Part shown: positions 14,535 to 24,408 of the stretch, piece by piece
Numbering within the stretch: the first letter of the stretch is position 1
Layout: each line of letters begins with the position of its first letter
Origin: Kitasatospora sp. NBC_01287
GTDB lineage: Bacteria; Actinomycetota; Actinomycetes; Streptomycetales; Streptomycetaceae
DNA: 64,000 bases
NCBI RefSeq assembly: GCF_026340565.1
Contig: NZ_JAPEPB010000001.1
Location: 7,848,001-7,912,000 of the forward strand
Direction: 5' to 3'
Program-made: the position numbers and the translations under genes
Notes under the pieces: model-generated
Databases searched by the model: none
What the model was told of the DNA's origin: nothing
Seen by the model: only the letters and a program-made list of their open reading frames with translations

Positions 14535-17531
14535 TTGTTCAACATGTTCGTGTCGCAGACGGATCCGGGGGCGTTCCGGACGATCGGCGACGCGTTGGAG
14601 GCGCCGTGGCCGGCGGGGCCGCGGCAGGTGGTGGTCGCGCCGGGGCAGTACCGGACCGGGCCGCTGCGCTGCTGGGGCACCCTGGTGATCACCGCGCTGG
14701 GCGGGCCGGGGTCGGTGACCATCGACGGCTCCGGCGAGTACGACCTGCTGGTCGAGGGCCGGGTCACGCTGCGGGGCCTGGCGCTGCGCAACTGGCACGA
14801 GTCCGGCGCCGTGCTGCGGGTGAACGGCGGCTCCGCGGTGGCGGAGGACTGCGAGTTCGTCAGTGCCTCCGACACGGCGGTGAGCGCCTGGGGCGGCGCG
14901 GAGCTGTTCCTGCGGCGCTGCACCGTGCGCGACGGCGCGGTCGTCTACTCGGACGCCGCCGGGATGATCGAGAACACCGAGGTCACCGGCGCGCGGTCCT
15001 GCGGGATCGCGCTGCGGGACAGCAGCAAGGTCAGCGTGCGCGGCAGCCGGGTGCACCGGGCCGCCCAGCACGGGATCTGGGTGACCACGGGATCCGCGCC
15101 GCTGATCCAGGACTGCGAGGTCGACAGCCCCGGCTTCAGCGGGATCCTGGTGGAGAGCCACGCCAAGGCCGCCGTCCACGGCGGGGTGATCACCGGGTCG
15201 GGGCAGTGCGCCCTGGTGGTGCGCGACCAGGGCCGGGCCGACGTGGAGGGCCTGCGGATCGCCGACGCGGCGCAGGACGGCGTCTGGTGCACCAACGGGG
15301 GAGTCCTCACGGCCACCCGGGTCACCGTGCACGACGCGGCGCGGTTCGGGCTGGCGGTGGACGCGGGCGGCAGTGCCCGCCTCACCGACTGCGGGATCCG
15401 CGACTCCGGCGACTCCGGCGTCACCGCGCTCGCCGCTGGCGAGGCGGTGCTGGTGAACGGCTCGGTCGCGCAGTGCGAGATCGGGGTGGCGGTGGCCGCC
15501 GACGGGCGGGTGGCGCTGGAGGGCACCCGGCTGACCGGCAATCACAAGATCGGCTTCGCCGCCGATCCCGGTGCCTCGGCGGTGCTGCGCGGCTGCGTGG
15601 TCACCGGGACCGGCGGCCAGGGGATCGTCACCGTGCGCGGCGCCCGGGTGGAGTTCTCCGAGCTGGTGTCGCGGGAGAACGCGGCGGAGGACCTGTTCGA
15701 CGTCGAGCCGGCGGGCGATGACGACCCGCAGGCGGCGGCGGCCTCGGCGGCCCCGTCCGGCTCCCCGCTCCCGCCACCCCCGGCACCCCCGGCACCCCCG
15801 GGGTCCGCGGCGCCGCGGACCCCGGCCGGCACCGCCGGCGGGGCGGCGCCCGGCGCCCGGTCGGTGGAGGAACTGCTCGCCGAACTCGACGCCATGATCG
15901 GCCTCGGCGCGGTGAAGCGGGAGATCAGGAAGCTGGTCAGCTTCCTGCGGGTGGTCGAGCAGCGCCGCGGCGCCGGCCTGCCCGAAGGGCCGGTGATCGG
16001 GCGGCACATGGTGTTCTCCGGCTCGCCCGGCACCGGCAAGACCACGGTCGCCCGGGTCTACGGGCAGCTGCTGGCGGCCCTCGGCGTGGTCTCCGCGGGC
16101 CACTTCAGCGAGGTCTCGCGCGCCGACCTGGTCGGCTCGGCGCTGGGCGAGACCACCCGCAAGACCACCGCCGTCTTCACCAAGGCGCGCGGCGGGGTGC
16201 TCTTCATCGACGAGGCATACACGCTCTCCCGCCGCTTCGGCACCGGCACCGACTTCGGGCAGGAGGCCATCGACGCCCTGGTCAAGCTGATGGAGGACCA
16301 CCGCGACGAGGTCGTGGTGGTGTTCGCCGGCTACTCGGCCGAGATGCGCGAGTTCCTCGGCGCCAACCCGGGGCTGCAGTCGCGGGTCTCGCGCACCCTG
16401 GAGTTCGAGGACTACAGCCCGGACGAGCTGGTGGGCATCGTCGACGGGCTGGCCGGGCAGTACGGCTTCACGCTGGCCGCCGAGGCCAGGGCGGCGCTGG
16501 GCGTCCACTTCCGCGGGGTGCGGCGCACCGAGACCTTCGGCAACGGGCGCGAGGCGCGCCGGATCTTCGAAGCCGCCCTGGAGCAGCAGGCGTTGCGCCT
16601 GGCCGAGCAGTCGGCCGCGCCCTCCTCCGCCGACCTGGTCCAGCTGCTCCCGCAGGACTTGGACGGCATCGTGCAGCGCGGGCTGGGCGCCCGGTTCGGT
16701 GACGCCAGGGACCCCGGGCAGCTGCAGGCGATCCTGGACGAACTCGCCGCGATGGTGGGCCTGGAGGGGATCAAGGGCGAGATCAGCGACCTGATCGACC
16801 TGATCGTGACCACCCGCCGCAGGGAACGTGCCGGGCTGCCCGTCGACCCGGCGCCCGGCCACCTGGTCTTCGCCGGGCCGCCGGGCACCGGCAAGACGAC
16901 GGTCGCCCGGCTCTACGGCTCGCTGCTCGCCGCCCTCGGCGTGCTGGCGCGCGGCCAGGTGGTGGAGGTCTCCCGGGCCGACCTGGTGGGGAAGTTCATC
17001 GGCTCCACCGCGATCCTGACCACGGAGGTCTTCGAACGCGCCCGCGGCGGGGTGCTCTTCATCGACGAGGCGTACACCCTGACCAGGGACACCGGCTCCC
17101 AGCACGACTTCGGGCAGGAGGCGGTGGACACGCTGGTCAAGCTGATGGAGGACCACCGCGACGAGGTGGTGGTCATCGCGGCCGGCTACACCGGGCAGAT
17201 GGCCGCCTTCCTGGCCGCCAACCCAGGGCTGGCCTCGCGCTTCTCCCGGACCGTCGAGTTCCCCGCCTACGAGTTGGCGGAGCTAGCCACCATCCTCGCC
17301 CACCAGGCGGAGCGCGCCGGCTTCGAACTGCCCGCCGCCACCGCCGAAGTGGCCCGCCTGCTGATGGCCGCCGAGCGCGAGCGCTTCGCCCAGGGCAACG
17401 CCCGCGAGGTGCGCAAGCTGCTGGAGGCGGCCAGGACGGCGCACGCCCGCCGGATCGCCGTCCTCGAACGCGCGGGCGGCGAAGCCACGTTGGACGAGCT
17501 GCGGCTGCTGCTGCCGCAGGACGTCGGTTGA
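14535..17531 (+). CDS. Right-handed beta-helix protein fused to two CbbX/EccA-type AAA+ ATPase domains
   Basis: A 998-residue, apparently cytosolic protein (no signal peptide). Residues 1-395 form a pectate-lyase-like parallel beta-helix with repeats of about 23 residues (patterns such as GVTALAAGEAVLVNGSVAQ). A Pro/Ala/Ser linker (about 396-440) leads to two AAA+ domains of the CbxX/CfqX-SpoVK-EccA family: Walker A GSPGTGKTT at 496 and GPPGTGKTT at 781, each followed by the Walker B segment GVLFIDEAYTL. Both ATPase sites look complete. Such ATPases remodel protein complexes; EccA serves type VII secretion, CbbX activates Rubisco. The beta-helix probably binds an unknown partner. The TTG at 14535 follows a G-rich stretch; ATG at 14544 is also possible. 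The LCAT-like lipase gene follows after 143 bp. Confidence 0.85.
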   Translation: MFNMFVSQTDPGAFRTIGDALEAPWPAGPRQVVVAPGQYRTGPLRCWGTLVITALGGPGSVTIDGSGEYDLLVEGRVTLRGLALRNWHESGAVLRVNGGSAVAEDCEFVSASDTAVSAWGGAELFLRRCTVRDGAVVYSDAAGMIENTEVTGARSCGIALRDSSKVSVRGSRVHRAAQHGIWVTTGSAPLIQDCEVDSPGFSGILVESHAKAAVHGGVITGSGQCALVVRDQGRADVEGLRIADAAQDGVWCTNGGVLTATRVTVHDAARFGLAVDAGGSARLTDCGIRDSGDSGVTALAAGEAVLVNGSVAQCEIGVAVAADGRVALEGTRLTGNHKIGFAADPGASAVLRGCVVTGTGGQGIVTVRGARVEFSELVSRENAAEDLFDVEPAGDDDPQAAAASAAPSGSPLPPPPAPPAPPGSAAPRTPAGTAGGAAPGARSVEELLAELDAMIGLGAVKREIRKLVSFLRVVEQRRGAGLPEGPVIGRHMVFSGSPGTGKTTVARVYGQLLAALGVVSAGHFSEVSRADLVGSALGETTRKTTAVFTKARGGVLFIDEAYTLSRRFGTGTDFGQEAIDALVKLMEDHRDEVVVVFAGYSAEMREFLGANPGLQSRVSRTLEFEDYSPDELVGIVDGLAGQYGFTLAAEARAALGVHFRGVRRTETFGNGREARRIFEAALEQQALRLAEQSAAPSSADLVQLLPQDLDGIVQRGLGARFGDARDPGQLQAILDELAAMVGLEGIKGEISDLIDLIVTTRRRERAGLPVDPAPGHLVFAGPPGTGKTTVARLYGSLLAALGVLARGQVVEVSRADLVGKFIGSTAILTTEVFERARGGVLFIDEAYTLTRDTGSQHDFGQEAVDTLVKLMEDHRDEVVVIAAGYTGQMAAFLAANPGLASRFSRTVEFPAYELAELATILAHQAERAGFELPAATAEVARLLMAAERERFAQGNAREVRKLLEAARTAHARRIAVLERAGGEATLDELRLLLPQDVG

Positions 17532-17674
17532 CGGGCGGCAGCGCGGGTGTGTATCAGGTTGGACACCGGCCGTGAAATCCCGCGCCGTCGGGGCGCGGTA
17601 GGCCGGAGCATGGGCATCCGCGGTGGGCCGTCCAGGACCAGGGGGCGGCCCGGCGGAGCCGGCTGAGCGGAGGC

Positions 17675-19108
17675 GTGTTGAGTCGTAGGCATGTGGTGTA
17701 CGTGCTGCCGGGGATCGGCGGCAGTGTGCTGGAGCGGCCCGGGACGGGCGGGCGGCCCGCGAAGACGGTCTGGGACGCCGGATTCGGTGACCTCGCCGGC
17801 CTGCTGTGGGGGCCGGACCGGCTGGCGGTGGACGAGCCGCTGCGGGCGACCGGACTGATCAGCTCCAAGCGGCTGCTGCCCGGGTGGACCGTCGTTCCCG
17901 GCTACGAGAAGCTCCTGGGCGGCCTGCGGGCGCTGCCGGGAGTGCGGCTGGACGAGGGGCACCCCGAACGGCGCGACCTGGCGGCGGACGTGGTGGTCTT
18001 CCCCTACGACTTCCGCCTGGGGGTCGCGCACGCCGCCGAGTTGCTGGCCGCCGACGTCCACGAACGGCTGAAGGACTGCGGCGAGGCCGAGCGGGCGGGC
18101 CGCGTGGTGATCGTGGCGCACTCGATGGGCGGCCTGGTCGCCCGCTACTGGCTCGGCCCGCTGGGCGGATGGCGGCTGTGCCGGTCCCTGATCACCCTCG
18201 GCACCCCGCACCGCGGCGCCCCCAAGGCCCTGGACCTGCTGACCAACGGCGTGCGGCTGCTCGGCTCGCGGCTGGACGGCGTCAGCGACCTCCTGCGGGA
18301 GTGGCCCTCGATGGCCGAGCTGCTGCCGCGCTACCCGGCCGTCTGGGACACCACCGCGAACACCGCCCGCTACCCGCACGAGGTGCCGGCCGCCGGGCTG
18401 GGCGCGGCGGCCAGGGCGGCCTTCGCCGTGCACCAGGAGATCGACCGGGCGTGGCAGGAGATCCCGCGCACCCCGGACGCGCCGCAGGTGGTGCCGCGGC
18501 TCGGGTGGAGCCACGCCACCGCCGGTTCGGCACGGTGGGACGGACGCCGGCTGACCGTCAGCAAGAAGCTGCCGCACTGGCTGGACCTGGCCGGCTGGGA
18601 GAAGGACCACGGGGACGGCACGGTACCGGCGATCTCCGCGGTGCCGGTGGAGATGAGCGGGTACGACACCTCCGGCTGGCGCGCCCGCGACCGGCACGGA
18701 CCGCTGGCCTCCGCTCCCTGGATCCCCGCCCTGGTGCAGGCCTACGAGGACCGGGCGCCGCTCGCCGCCGTGCGGGGGGAGGAGCGGGAGGCGGCCCTCG
18801 GGCTGGACCTGGACGAACTCCACCCCGAGGGGACGCCGATCCCGCTGCGGGTGCGGCTGCGCGGCGACGTCCTGCCCGCGGAGGGGCCCGCTGCCGTGTG
18901 GGCGGTGCTGCGGCCGGTCGGGGAACCGCGGCGCACGGTGGCGGAGGTGCGCCTCGACCAGGACCAGCAGGACCAGGAGAGCGGTGGCTTCAGCACCGAA
19001 CTGCCCGGCCTGCCACCGGGGCTGTACGACGTGAGGGTCAGCGCGCGGGCGGTGCCCGGCGTGGGCGACCTGAACGCCGCCGACACGGTGGCGGTGGTGG
19101 GCCCGTGA
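17675..19108 (+). CDS. LCAT-like lipase/acyltransferase (alpha/beta hydrolase)
   Basis: A 477-residue hydrolase. The opening VVYVLPGIGGSVLE is the oxyanion strand of the lecithin:cholesterol acyltransferase family, and VIVAHSMGGLVARYW carries the nucleophilic serine (about residue 150). GDGTVPAISA fits the late Asp/His region. There is no signal peptide, so it should act inside the cell, unlike secreted LCAT-like enzymes. Residues after about 375 resemble a small beta-sandwich. The GTG at 17675 is one base from GGAGG; TTG at 17678 has better spacing and may be the real start. The stop overlaps the GTG of the giant STAND-TPR gene (GTGA), so both are made together. An effector that attacks membranes under control of its NTPase partner is my inference. 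Confidence 0.85.
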   Translation: MLSRRHVVYVLPGIGGSVLERPGTGGRPAKTVWDAGFGDLAGLLWGPDRLAVDEPLRATGLISSKRLLPGWTVVPGYEKLLGGLRALPGVRLDEGHPERRDLAADVVVFPYDFRLGVAHAAELLAADVHERLKDCGEAERAGRVVIVAHSMGGLVARYWLGPLGGWRLCRSLITLGTPHRGAPKALDLLTNGVRLLGSRLDGVSDLLREWPSMAELLPRYPAVWDTTANTARYPHEVPAAGLGAAARAAFAVHQEIDRAWQEIPRTPDAPQVVPRLGWSHATAGSARWDGRRLTVSKKLPHWLDLAGWEKDHGDGTVPAISAVPVEMSGYDTSGWRARDRHGPLASAPWIPALVQAYEDRAPLAAVRGEEREAALGLDLDELHPEGTPIPLRVRLRGDVLPAEGPAAVWAVLRPVGEPRRTVAEVRLDQDQQDQESGGFSTELPGLPPGLYDVRVSARAVPGVGDLNAADTVAVVGP

Positions 19109-22100
19109 GCGGTTGGCCCCGCTGGTCGCTGGAGGGCGAGCCGGCCGCGCTCGCCAAGTACGTCCTGCCCGAGGAGGTCGCCGCACTGGTGCGGCTGCCG
19201 GGCCCCGCGACCGGCAGCCGCCTCGACCAGGCCCGAGCCGTCTACGACGCGCTGGCAGGAGTGGGCATCACCTACTCCCACGAAGGCCGCTCCGACGAGC
19301 CGGGCCGACAGGTCATCCGCGAACCCGGCGAGATCCTCTGGAGCCCCCGGCACGCCACCTGCCTGGACCTGGCCCTCACCCTGGCCGCCGCCTGCCTGCA
19401 CGCCGGGCTGCACCCCCTCGTCGTCATCGTCGACGCGCCCGACTCCGGCCGCGCCGGCCACGCGCTGCTGGGCCTCTGGATCGAGGACCCCGACCCCGAC
19501 GGGCCGCCGCTGCCGGACGCGGACGTGTGGACCACCCGCCCCGACGGCTGGGAGGAGCTGGTCCAGCAGGACCTCACCGGTGCGCCCCGCCCGCTGCTGC
19601 TCCTGGACCCGGTCGGGCTCGCCCACCCGCTCCCCACCTCCCCCGCCCTGGGCACCCGGGCCACCTTCGCGGACGCCGCCCGCACCGGCGCCCGGTACGC
19701 CGACACCTGGGCCTGGCGCCTGGCCGTCGACCTCGGCCGCGCCTGGCGCCGGCAGGACACCCACCCCACCGCGCGGCGCCCCGAGGACAGCCCGCTGCGC
19801 CCGCCGTACGTGGCGCTGGACCCGCGGGTGCACCGCCCCTTGCAGCTGCTGCGCGCCGAGCACGCGGCGGTGCGGTTCCAGGCCCGCGACGAGCTGACCA
19901 TCCTCACCGATTGGTGCCTCAGCACCGCCGAAGGCCCGTACACCGGGGTCGCGGTCATCCACGGCGTCGGCGGCGCGGGCAAGACCCGCCTCGCCCTCGA
20001 ACTCGCCCACCGGCTCGCCACCGACCACGGCTGGTACACCGGTTGCCTGCGGGAGAACGCCGACGGACGCGCCTGGCTGGGCGCCGTCACCTCGCCCACC
20101 CTGATCGTGCTCGACTACGCCGACGCCCGCGCCGCCGATGCCCGCGACCTGCTGGCGGTCCTCAAACGCCGTACCCAGCGCGGTGCCACCCCCGCCGTGC
20201 TGGTGCTGACCGCCCGCTCCACCGACGGCCAGTGGCTGACCACCCTGCGCAAGGGCTGGGAACGCGACGGCCACCCCTGCCGCGAACGCCCGCCCCTGCG
20301 GCTGCCCCCCGAGCACCCCGACGGCGCGGCCCTCTTCCGCCGCGCCCTGCGGACCTTCCAGCACGACCCCGACCTCGCCGACCCGGAGTCCTTCCACGCC
20401 GCCGCGCCGCAGGAGTGGACCACGCTGGACCACCTGCTGCTGGCCTTCCACCTCTCCAGCGGCCCCGACCGGGTCCCGACCACCCGCGAAGAGCTGTACG
20501 AGGAAGTCCTCGGCCACGAACGCGACTACTGGGCCCAGACCTACCGGAAGACCACCGGCACCACCGCCGACGCCCCCCGGCACGTCCTCGACCGCGCCGT
20601 CGCCTGCCTGACCCTGCGCGCCCCCACCACCCGGCCCCAGACCCTCAACGCCCTGCGCGCGGTGGCGGAACTCGCCGACGACGCGCGGTGGCGCGAGACC
20701 ATCCACGCCACCCTGACCAGCTGCCTGCAACCCGGCCCGGGCGAACCCCTCACGCTGCGCCCCGACCCCATCGCCGACCACCTCGTCCTGAACGAACTGC
20801 GGGACGACCCCGAGCTGCTCGCCCGCACCCTGGACGGCCTGGACCCGGAGCAGTTGTCGGCCGCCCTGCGCCAGCTGAACCGCGCCGCGGCCGCCGATCC
20901 GGATGCGGCCGGTGACCTGTTCGCGGCCTGGACCGGTGGCGGCCCGGAGCGCTGGCAGCCGGTCCTGCTGATCGCGGCCGAACAGGGCGGGAGTGCCCTG
21001 GTGGCGCTGCAGCGGCTCGTCGACAGCGAGCCCGCGCCGCCGTGGCTCGACGACCTCGCCCTGGCCATCCCCTTCACCGCCATCGGGCTGCCCCAGCTGG
21101 GGTTGCGGGCCGACGGCCGCCGGCTGGCGCTGCTGCGGTCCGGCGGCAGCCCTGCGCCCGCCGAACTCACCGGACTGCTAAGGCGCCTGAGCCGCCGCCA
21201 GGCCGATGCCGGTGACCGGCGGGGAGCCCTGGCCTCCATCACCGAAGCCGTCGACCTCTATCGCGAGCTCGTCGGCACCGAGCCCGCCGTCTTCCGCCCC
21301 GAACTCGCCACGGCCCTGAACAGCCTCGCCGTCCGGCAGAGCGAGACCGGGGATCGGCGGGGGGCGCTGGTGTCCGTCACCGAGGCCGTCGAGATTCACC
21401 GCGCCCTCGGCGGCGCTTTCCGCTCCGAACTCGCCGCGGCCCTGAACAACCTCGCCAACCGGCAGAGCGAGACCGGGGATCGCCGGGGGGCGCTGGTGTC
21501 CGTCACCGAGGCCGTCGAGATTCACCGCGCCCTCGGCGGCGCTTTCCGCTCCGAACTCGCCGCGGCCCTGAACAACCTCGCCATCCAGCAGGGTGATACC
21601 GGGGATCGGCGGGGGGCGCTGGTGTCCGTCACCGAGGCTGTTGGTCTCTACCGCGAGCTTGTCGTGGCCAATCCCGTCGCGTTCCTCCCCAACTTGGCCG
21701 TTGGCTTGAACAACCTGTCCAATTGGCAGGGTGATACCGGGGATCGGCGGGGGGCGCTGGTGTCCGTCACCGAGGCTGTTGGTCTCTACCGCGAGCTCGT
21801 CGTGGCCAATCCCGTCGCGTTCCTCCCCAACTTGGCCGTTGGCTTGAACAACCTGTCCAATTGGCAGGGTGATACCGGGGATCGGCGGGGGGCGCTGGTG
21901 TCCGTCACCGAGGCTGTTGGTCTCTACCGCGAGCTCGTCGTGGCCAATCCCGTCGCGTTCCTCCCCAACTTGGCCGTTGGCTTGAACAACCTGTCCAACT
22001 GTCAGGGCGAGACCGGGGACCGGCGGGGGGCGCTGGCCTCCATCACCGAGGCTGTTGGCCTCTACCGCGAGCTCGTCGCTGTCGACCGCGCGGCTTTCCT

Positions 22101-24408
22101 TCCCGACCTGGCCGGTGCCCTGAACAACCTGTCCATCCGGCAGGGCGAGACCGGGGACCGGCGGGGGGCGCTGGAGTCCGTCACCGAATCCGTCGACCTC
22201 TACCGCGAGCTCGTCGCTGTCGACCGCGCGGCCTTCCTCCCGGACCTCGCCGGCGCCCTGAACAGCCTCGCCAGCTGTCGGAGTGATACCGGGGATCGGC
22301 GGGGGGCGCTGGCCTCCGTCAGCGAATCCGTCGACCTCTACCGCGAGTTCGTCGCGGACTCCGCTGCCTTCCCCGACCTGGCCGGTGCCCTGAACAACCT
22401 GTCCATCCGGCAGGGTGATACCGGGGATCGGCGGGGGGCGCTGGCCTCCGTCACCGAGGCTGTCGGTCTCTACCGCGGGCTTGTCGCTGTCGACCGCGCG
22501 GCTTTCCTGCCCGACCTGGCTGTTGGCCTGAACAACCTGTCCATCCGGCAGGGCGAGACCGGGGACCGGTTGGGGGCGCTGGCCTCCGTCACCGAATCGG
22601 TCGACCTCTACCGCGAGTTCGTCGCGGACTCCGCTGCCTTCCTCCCCGAGCTCGCCGGCGCCCTGAACAACCTGTCCAACTGGCAGGGCGACGTCGGGGA
22701 TCGGCGGGGGGCGCTGGCGTCCGTCACCGAAGCCGTCGACATCCGCCGCGGCCTCGCCGCCGCTGACCCCGCCGCCTTCCTCCCCGACCTCGCCGGGGCC
22801 CTGATCAGCCTCTCCAACCGGCAGGGTGAGACCGGGGACCGGTTGGGGGCGCTGGCCTCCATCACCAGAACCGTCGACCTCTACCGCGACCTTGTCGCTG
22901 CCGACCGCGCGGCCTTCCTCCCCGAGCTCGCCGGTGCCCTGAGCAACCTCTCCATTCGGCAGGGCGAGATGGGGAACCCGCAGGCAGCGCTGGCTTCCAT
23001 CACTGATTCCGTGTACCTCTACCGCGAGCTCGTCGCCGTCGACTCCGCCGCCTTCCTCCCCGAGCTCGCCGGCGCCCTGAACAACCTCGCCAACCGGCAG
23101 GGCGAAGCCGGGGACCGCCAGGCGGCGCTGGCGTCCGTCACCGAAGCGGTCGACATCCGGCGCGACCTTGTAGCCACCGATCCCGCCGCCTTCCTCCCCA
23201 ACCTCGCCATGTCCCTTAACAACCTTGCGAACGCGCAGAACGACACGGGGAACCCACAGGCGGCGCTGGCCTCCATCACCGAAGCCGTCGACATCCGCCG
23301 CACCCTCGCAGCCGCCGATCCCGCCGCCTTCCTCCCCAGCCTCGCCCTGTCCCTGAACAATCTCGCCATCTGGCAGAGCGACACGGCGGCAGCCACAGCT
23401 GCCTGGGAGGACGCTGTGGCCGCCGTGGAGAACCACCCCCTGGCACAGGCGGAGCTCCGGGCCCACTTCGCAGCCCACCTCGCGGAGCGCGTCGGCACCA
23501 GCGCCGCCGTTGACCAACTCCTCCACGCGGCGCAGGCCGCAGCCGCCGGCGACCCGCAGCCCCTGCAACGTGCCCGGCAACTGATCCGCCGCACCGCGAC
23601 CGGCCTCGACCTCCACGACCCGCGACTGCCCGACTGGGCCACACACGCCCTGCCGGACAGCTCCCTGAAACTCCTCGACCAATGGAACCGAACCGCCGAC
23701 TGGCGCAGCGGGGAAGCCTTTCTACGCGCGCACGCCGCCGAGATCCTGCGACCGGACTTCCGCCATCACCTTCGCCTGCTCGTGTCCCTCTTCCCCGATG
23801 ACCCGGCTGTCGACAGCCTGGCTCATGCCCTGACCGAGGCCGACACCCACGGCCTCGACCCGATCCTGGACCGCGAGCGGCGCAACCACGAGGCGCACAC
23901 GCTGCTGGCTGCCTGGATCACCACCCCCACCTGGCCGGACTCCCTGGAGTTCCTCGACGAGCACATCGAAGAGCTGCTCACCCACGAGGTCCTGTCCCTG
24001 CTCGCGGGGCAGGACACCCCCGTCGGCCGCCAGCACCTCGCCATCCTGCAGCTCGCCGCCCAGCTGCCCCACGACCAGGTCTTCGAGATCGTCACCGACC
24101 TGGACACCGCCACTGAGTACGGCTTCAGGGCCGTGCAGCTGGGGGACGTCCCGCTGCTGTGCGCCGTCGCGGACGCCTGTCCCCAGTTGGTCGAGAACAT
24201 CGCCGGGGTCCTGTTCGCCGCCGTGATCGCCACGGCCGCCGGCAACACCGACCAGGCTTGCCAGTTCGCGCTGATCATCGCCGAGCACGGCACCGACATC
24301 CAGCGCCAGGCCTACGCGATCCGACTCCGTGCCCTCGCCGAGCTCGCCCCGGACCTGGCCGGCGCGAGCGACCTCGCCGACCTCATCCACCGTGACGAAC
24401 AACTCTGA
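19105..24408 (+). CDS. Transglutaminase-like / STAND NTPase / 16-TPR repeat protein (NLR-like)
   Basis: A 1767-residue cytosolic protein. Residues about 80-170 are a transglutaminase-like cysteine domain: Cys86 (in HATCLDLALTLAA), His119 (in GHALLGLW) and Asp168 form a plausible triad. Residues about 250-690 are a STAND-type NTPase with Walker A GVGGAGKTR (287-294) and Walker B TLIVLDYADA. From about 693 to 1430 lie sixteen TPR-like units of 42-46 residues (consensus GDRRGALASVTEAVDLYREL then LNNLS), several of them nearly identical in DNA. A helical C-terminus follows. This order, effector-like domain, switch NTPase, sensor repeats, matches NLR-type proteins. The GTG start overlaps the lipase stop. 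Sensing through the TPRs and regulation of the lipase are inferences. Confidence 0.88.
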   Translation: MSGWPRWSLEGEPAALAKYVLPEEVAALVRLPGPATGSRLDQARAVYDALAGVGITYSHEGRSDEPGRQVIREPGEILWSPRHATCLDLALTLAAACLHAGLHPLVVIVDAPDSGRAGHALLGLWIEDPDPDGPPLPDADVWTTRPDGWEELVQQDLTGAPRPLLLLDPVGLAHPLPTSPALGTRATFADAARTGARYADTWAWRLAVDLGRAWRRQDTHPTARRPEDSPLRPPYVALDPRVHRPLQLLRAEHAAVRFQARDELTILTDWCLSTAEGPYTGVAVIHGVGGAGKTRLALELAHRLATDHGWYTGCLRENADGRAWLGAVTSPTLIVLDYADARAADARDLLAVLKRRTQRGATPAVLVLTARSTDGQWLTTLRKGWERDGHPCRERPPLRLPPEHPDGAALFRRALRTFQHDPDLADPESFHAAAPQEWTTLDHLLLAFHLSSGPDRVPTTREELYEEVLGHERDYWAQTYRKTTGTTADAPRHVLDRAVACLTLRAPTTRPQTLNALRAVAELADDARWRETIHATLTSCLQPGPGEPLTLRPDPIADHLVLNELRDDPELLARTLDGLDPEQLSAALRQLNRAAAADPDAAGDLFAAWTGGGPERWQPVLLIAAEQGGSALVALQRLVDSEPAPPWLDDLALAIPFTAIGLPQLGLRADGRRLALLRSGGSPAPAELTGLLRRLSRRQADAGDRRGALASITEAVDLYRELVGTEPAVFRPELATALNSLAVRQSETGDRRGALVSVTEAVEIHRALGGAFRSELAAALNNLANRQSETGDRRGALVSVTEAVEIHRALGGAFRSELAAALNNLAIQQGDTGDRRGALVSVTEAVGLYRELVVANPVAFLPNLAVGLNNLSNWQGDTGDRRGALVSVTEAVGLYRELVVANPVAFLPNLAVGLNNLSNWQGDTGDRRGALVSVTEAVGLYRELVVANPVAFLPNLAVGLNNLSNCQGETGDRRGALASITEAVGLYRELVAVDRAAFLPDLAGALNNLSIRQGETGDRRGALESVTESVDLYRELVAVDRAAFLPDLAGALNSLASCRSDTGDRRGALASVSESVDLYREFVADSAAFPDLAGALNNLSIRQGDTGDRRGALASVTEAVGLYRGLVAVDRAAFLPDLAVGLNNLSIRQGETGDRLGALASVTESVDLYREFVADSAAFLPELAGALNNLSNWQGDVGDRRGALASVTEAVDIRRGLAAADPAAFLPDLAGALISLSNRQGETGDRLGALASITRTVDLYRDLVAADRAAFLPELAGALSNLSIRQGEMGNPQAALASITDSVYLYRELVAVDSAAFLPELAGALNNLANRQGEAGDRQAALASVTEAVDIRRDLVATDPAAFLPNLAMSLNNLANAQNDTGNPQAALASITEAVDIRRTLAAADPAAFLPSLALSLNNLAIWQSDTAAATAAWEDAVAAVENHPLAQAELRAHFAAHLAERVGTSAAVDQLLHAAQAAAAGDPQPLQRARQLIRRTATGLDLHDPRLPDWATHALPDSSLKLLDQWNRTADWRSGEAFLRAHAAEILRPDFRHHLRLLVSLFPDDPAVDSLAHALTEADTHGLDPILDRERRNHEAHTLLAAWITTPTWPDSLEFLDEHIEELLTHEVLSLLAGQDTPVGRQHLAILQLAAQLPHDQVFEIVTDLDTATEYGFRAVQLGDVPLLCAVADACPQLVENIAGVLFAAVIATAAGNTDQACQFALIIAEHGTDIQRQAYAIRLRALAELAPDLAGASDLADLIHRDEQL
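21340..22005 (+). repeat. Near-identical tandem DNA repeats inside the TPR array (126-bp and 138-bp units)
   Basis: Two copies of a 126-bp unit start at 21340 and 21466, followed by three 138-bp units starting at 21591, 21729 and 21867. The first two 138-bp units differ at a single silent base (GAGCTT against GAGCTC); the third diverges only in its last codons. All units are multiples of three, so gain or loss keeps the frame. Flanking TPR units are clearly more diverged, which shows very recent expansion. Confidence 0.95.

Noticed and set aside
21340..22005. Tandem repeats as a possible CRISPR array
   Set aside because: Units are 126 or 138 bp, directly abutting, in frame and coding for TPR helices; there are no spacers and no cas genes.
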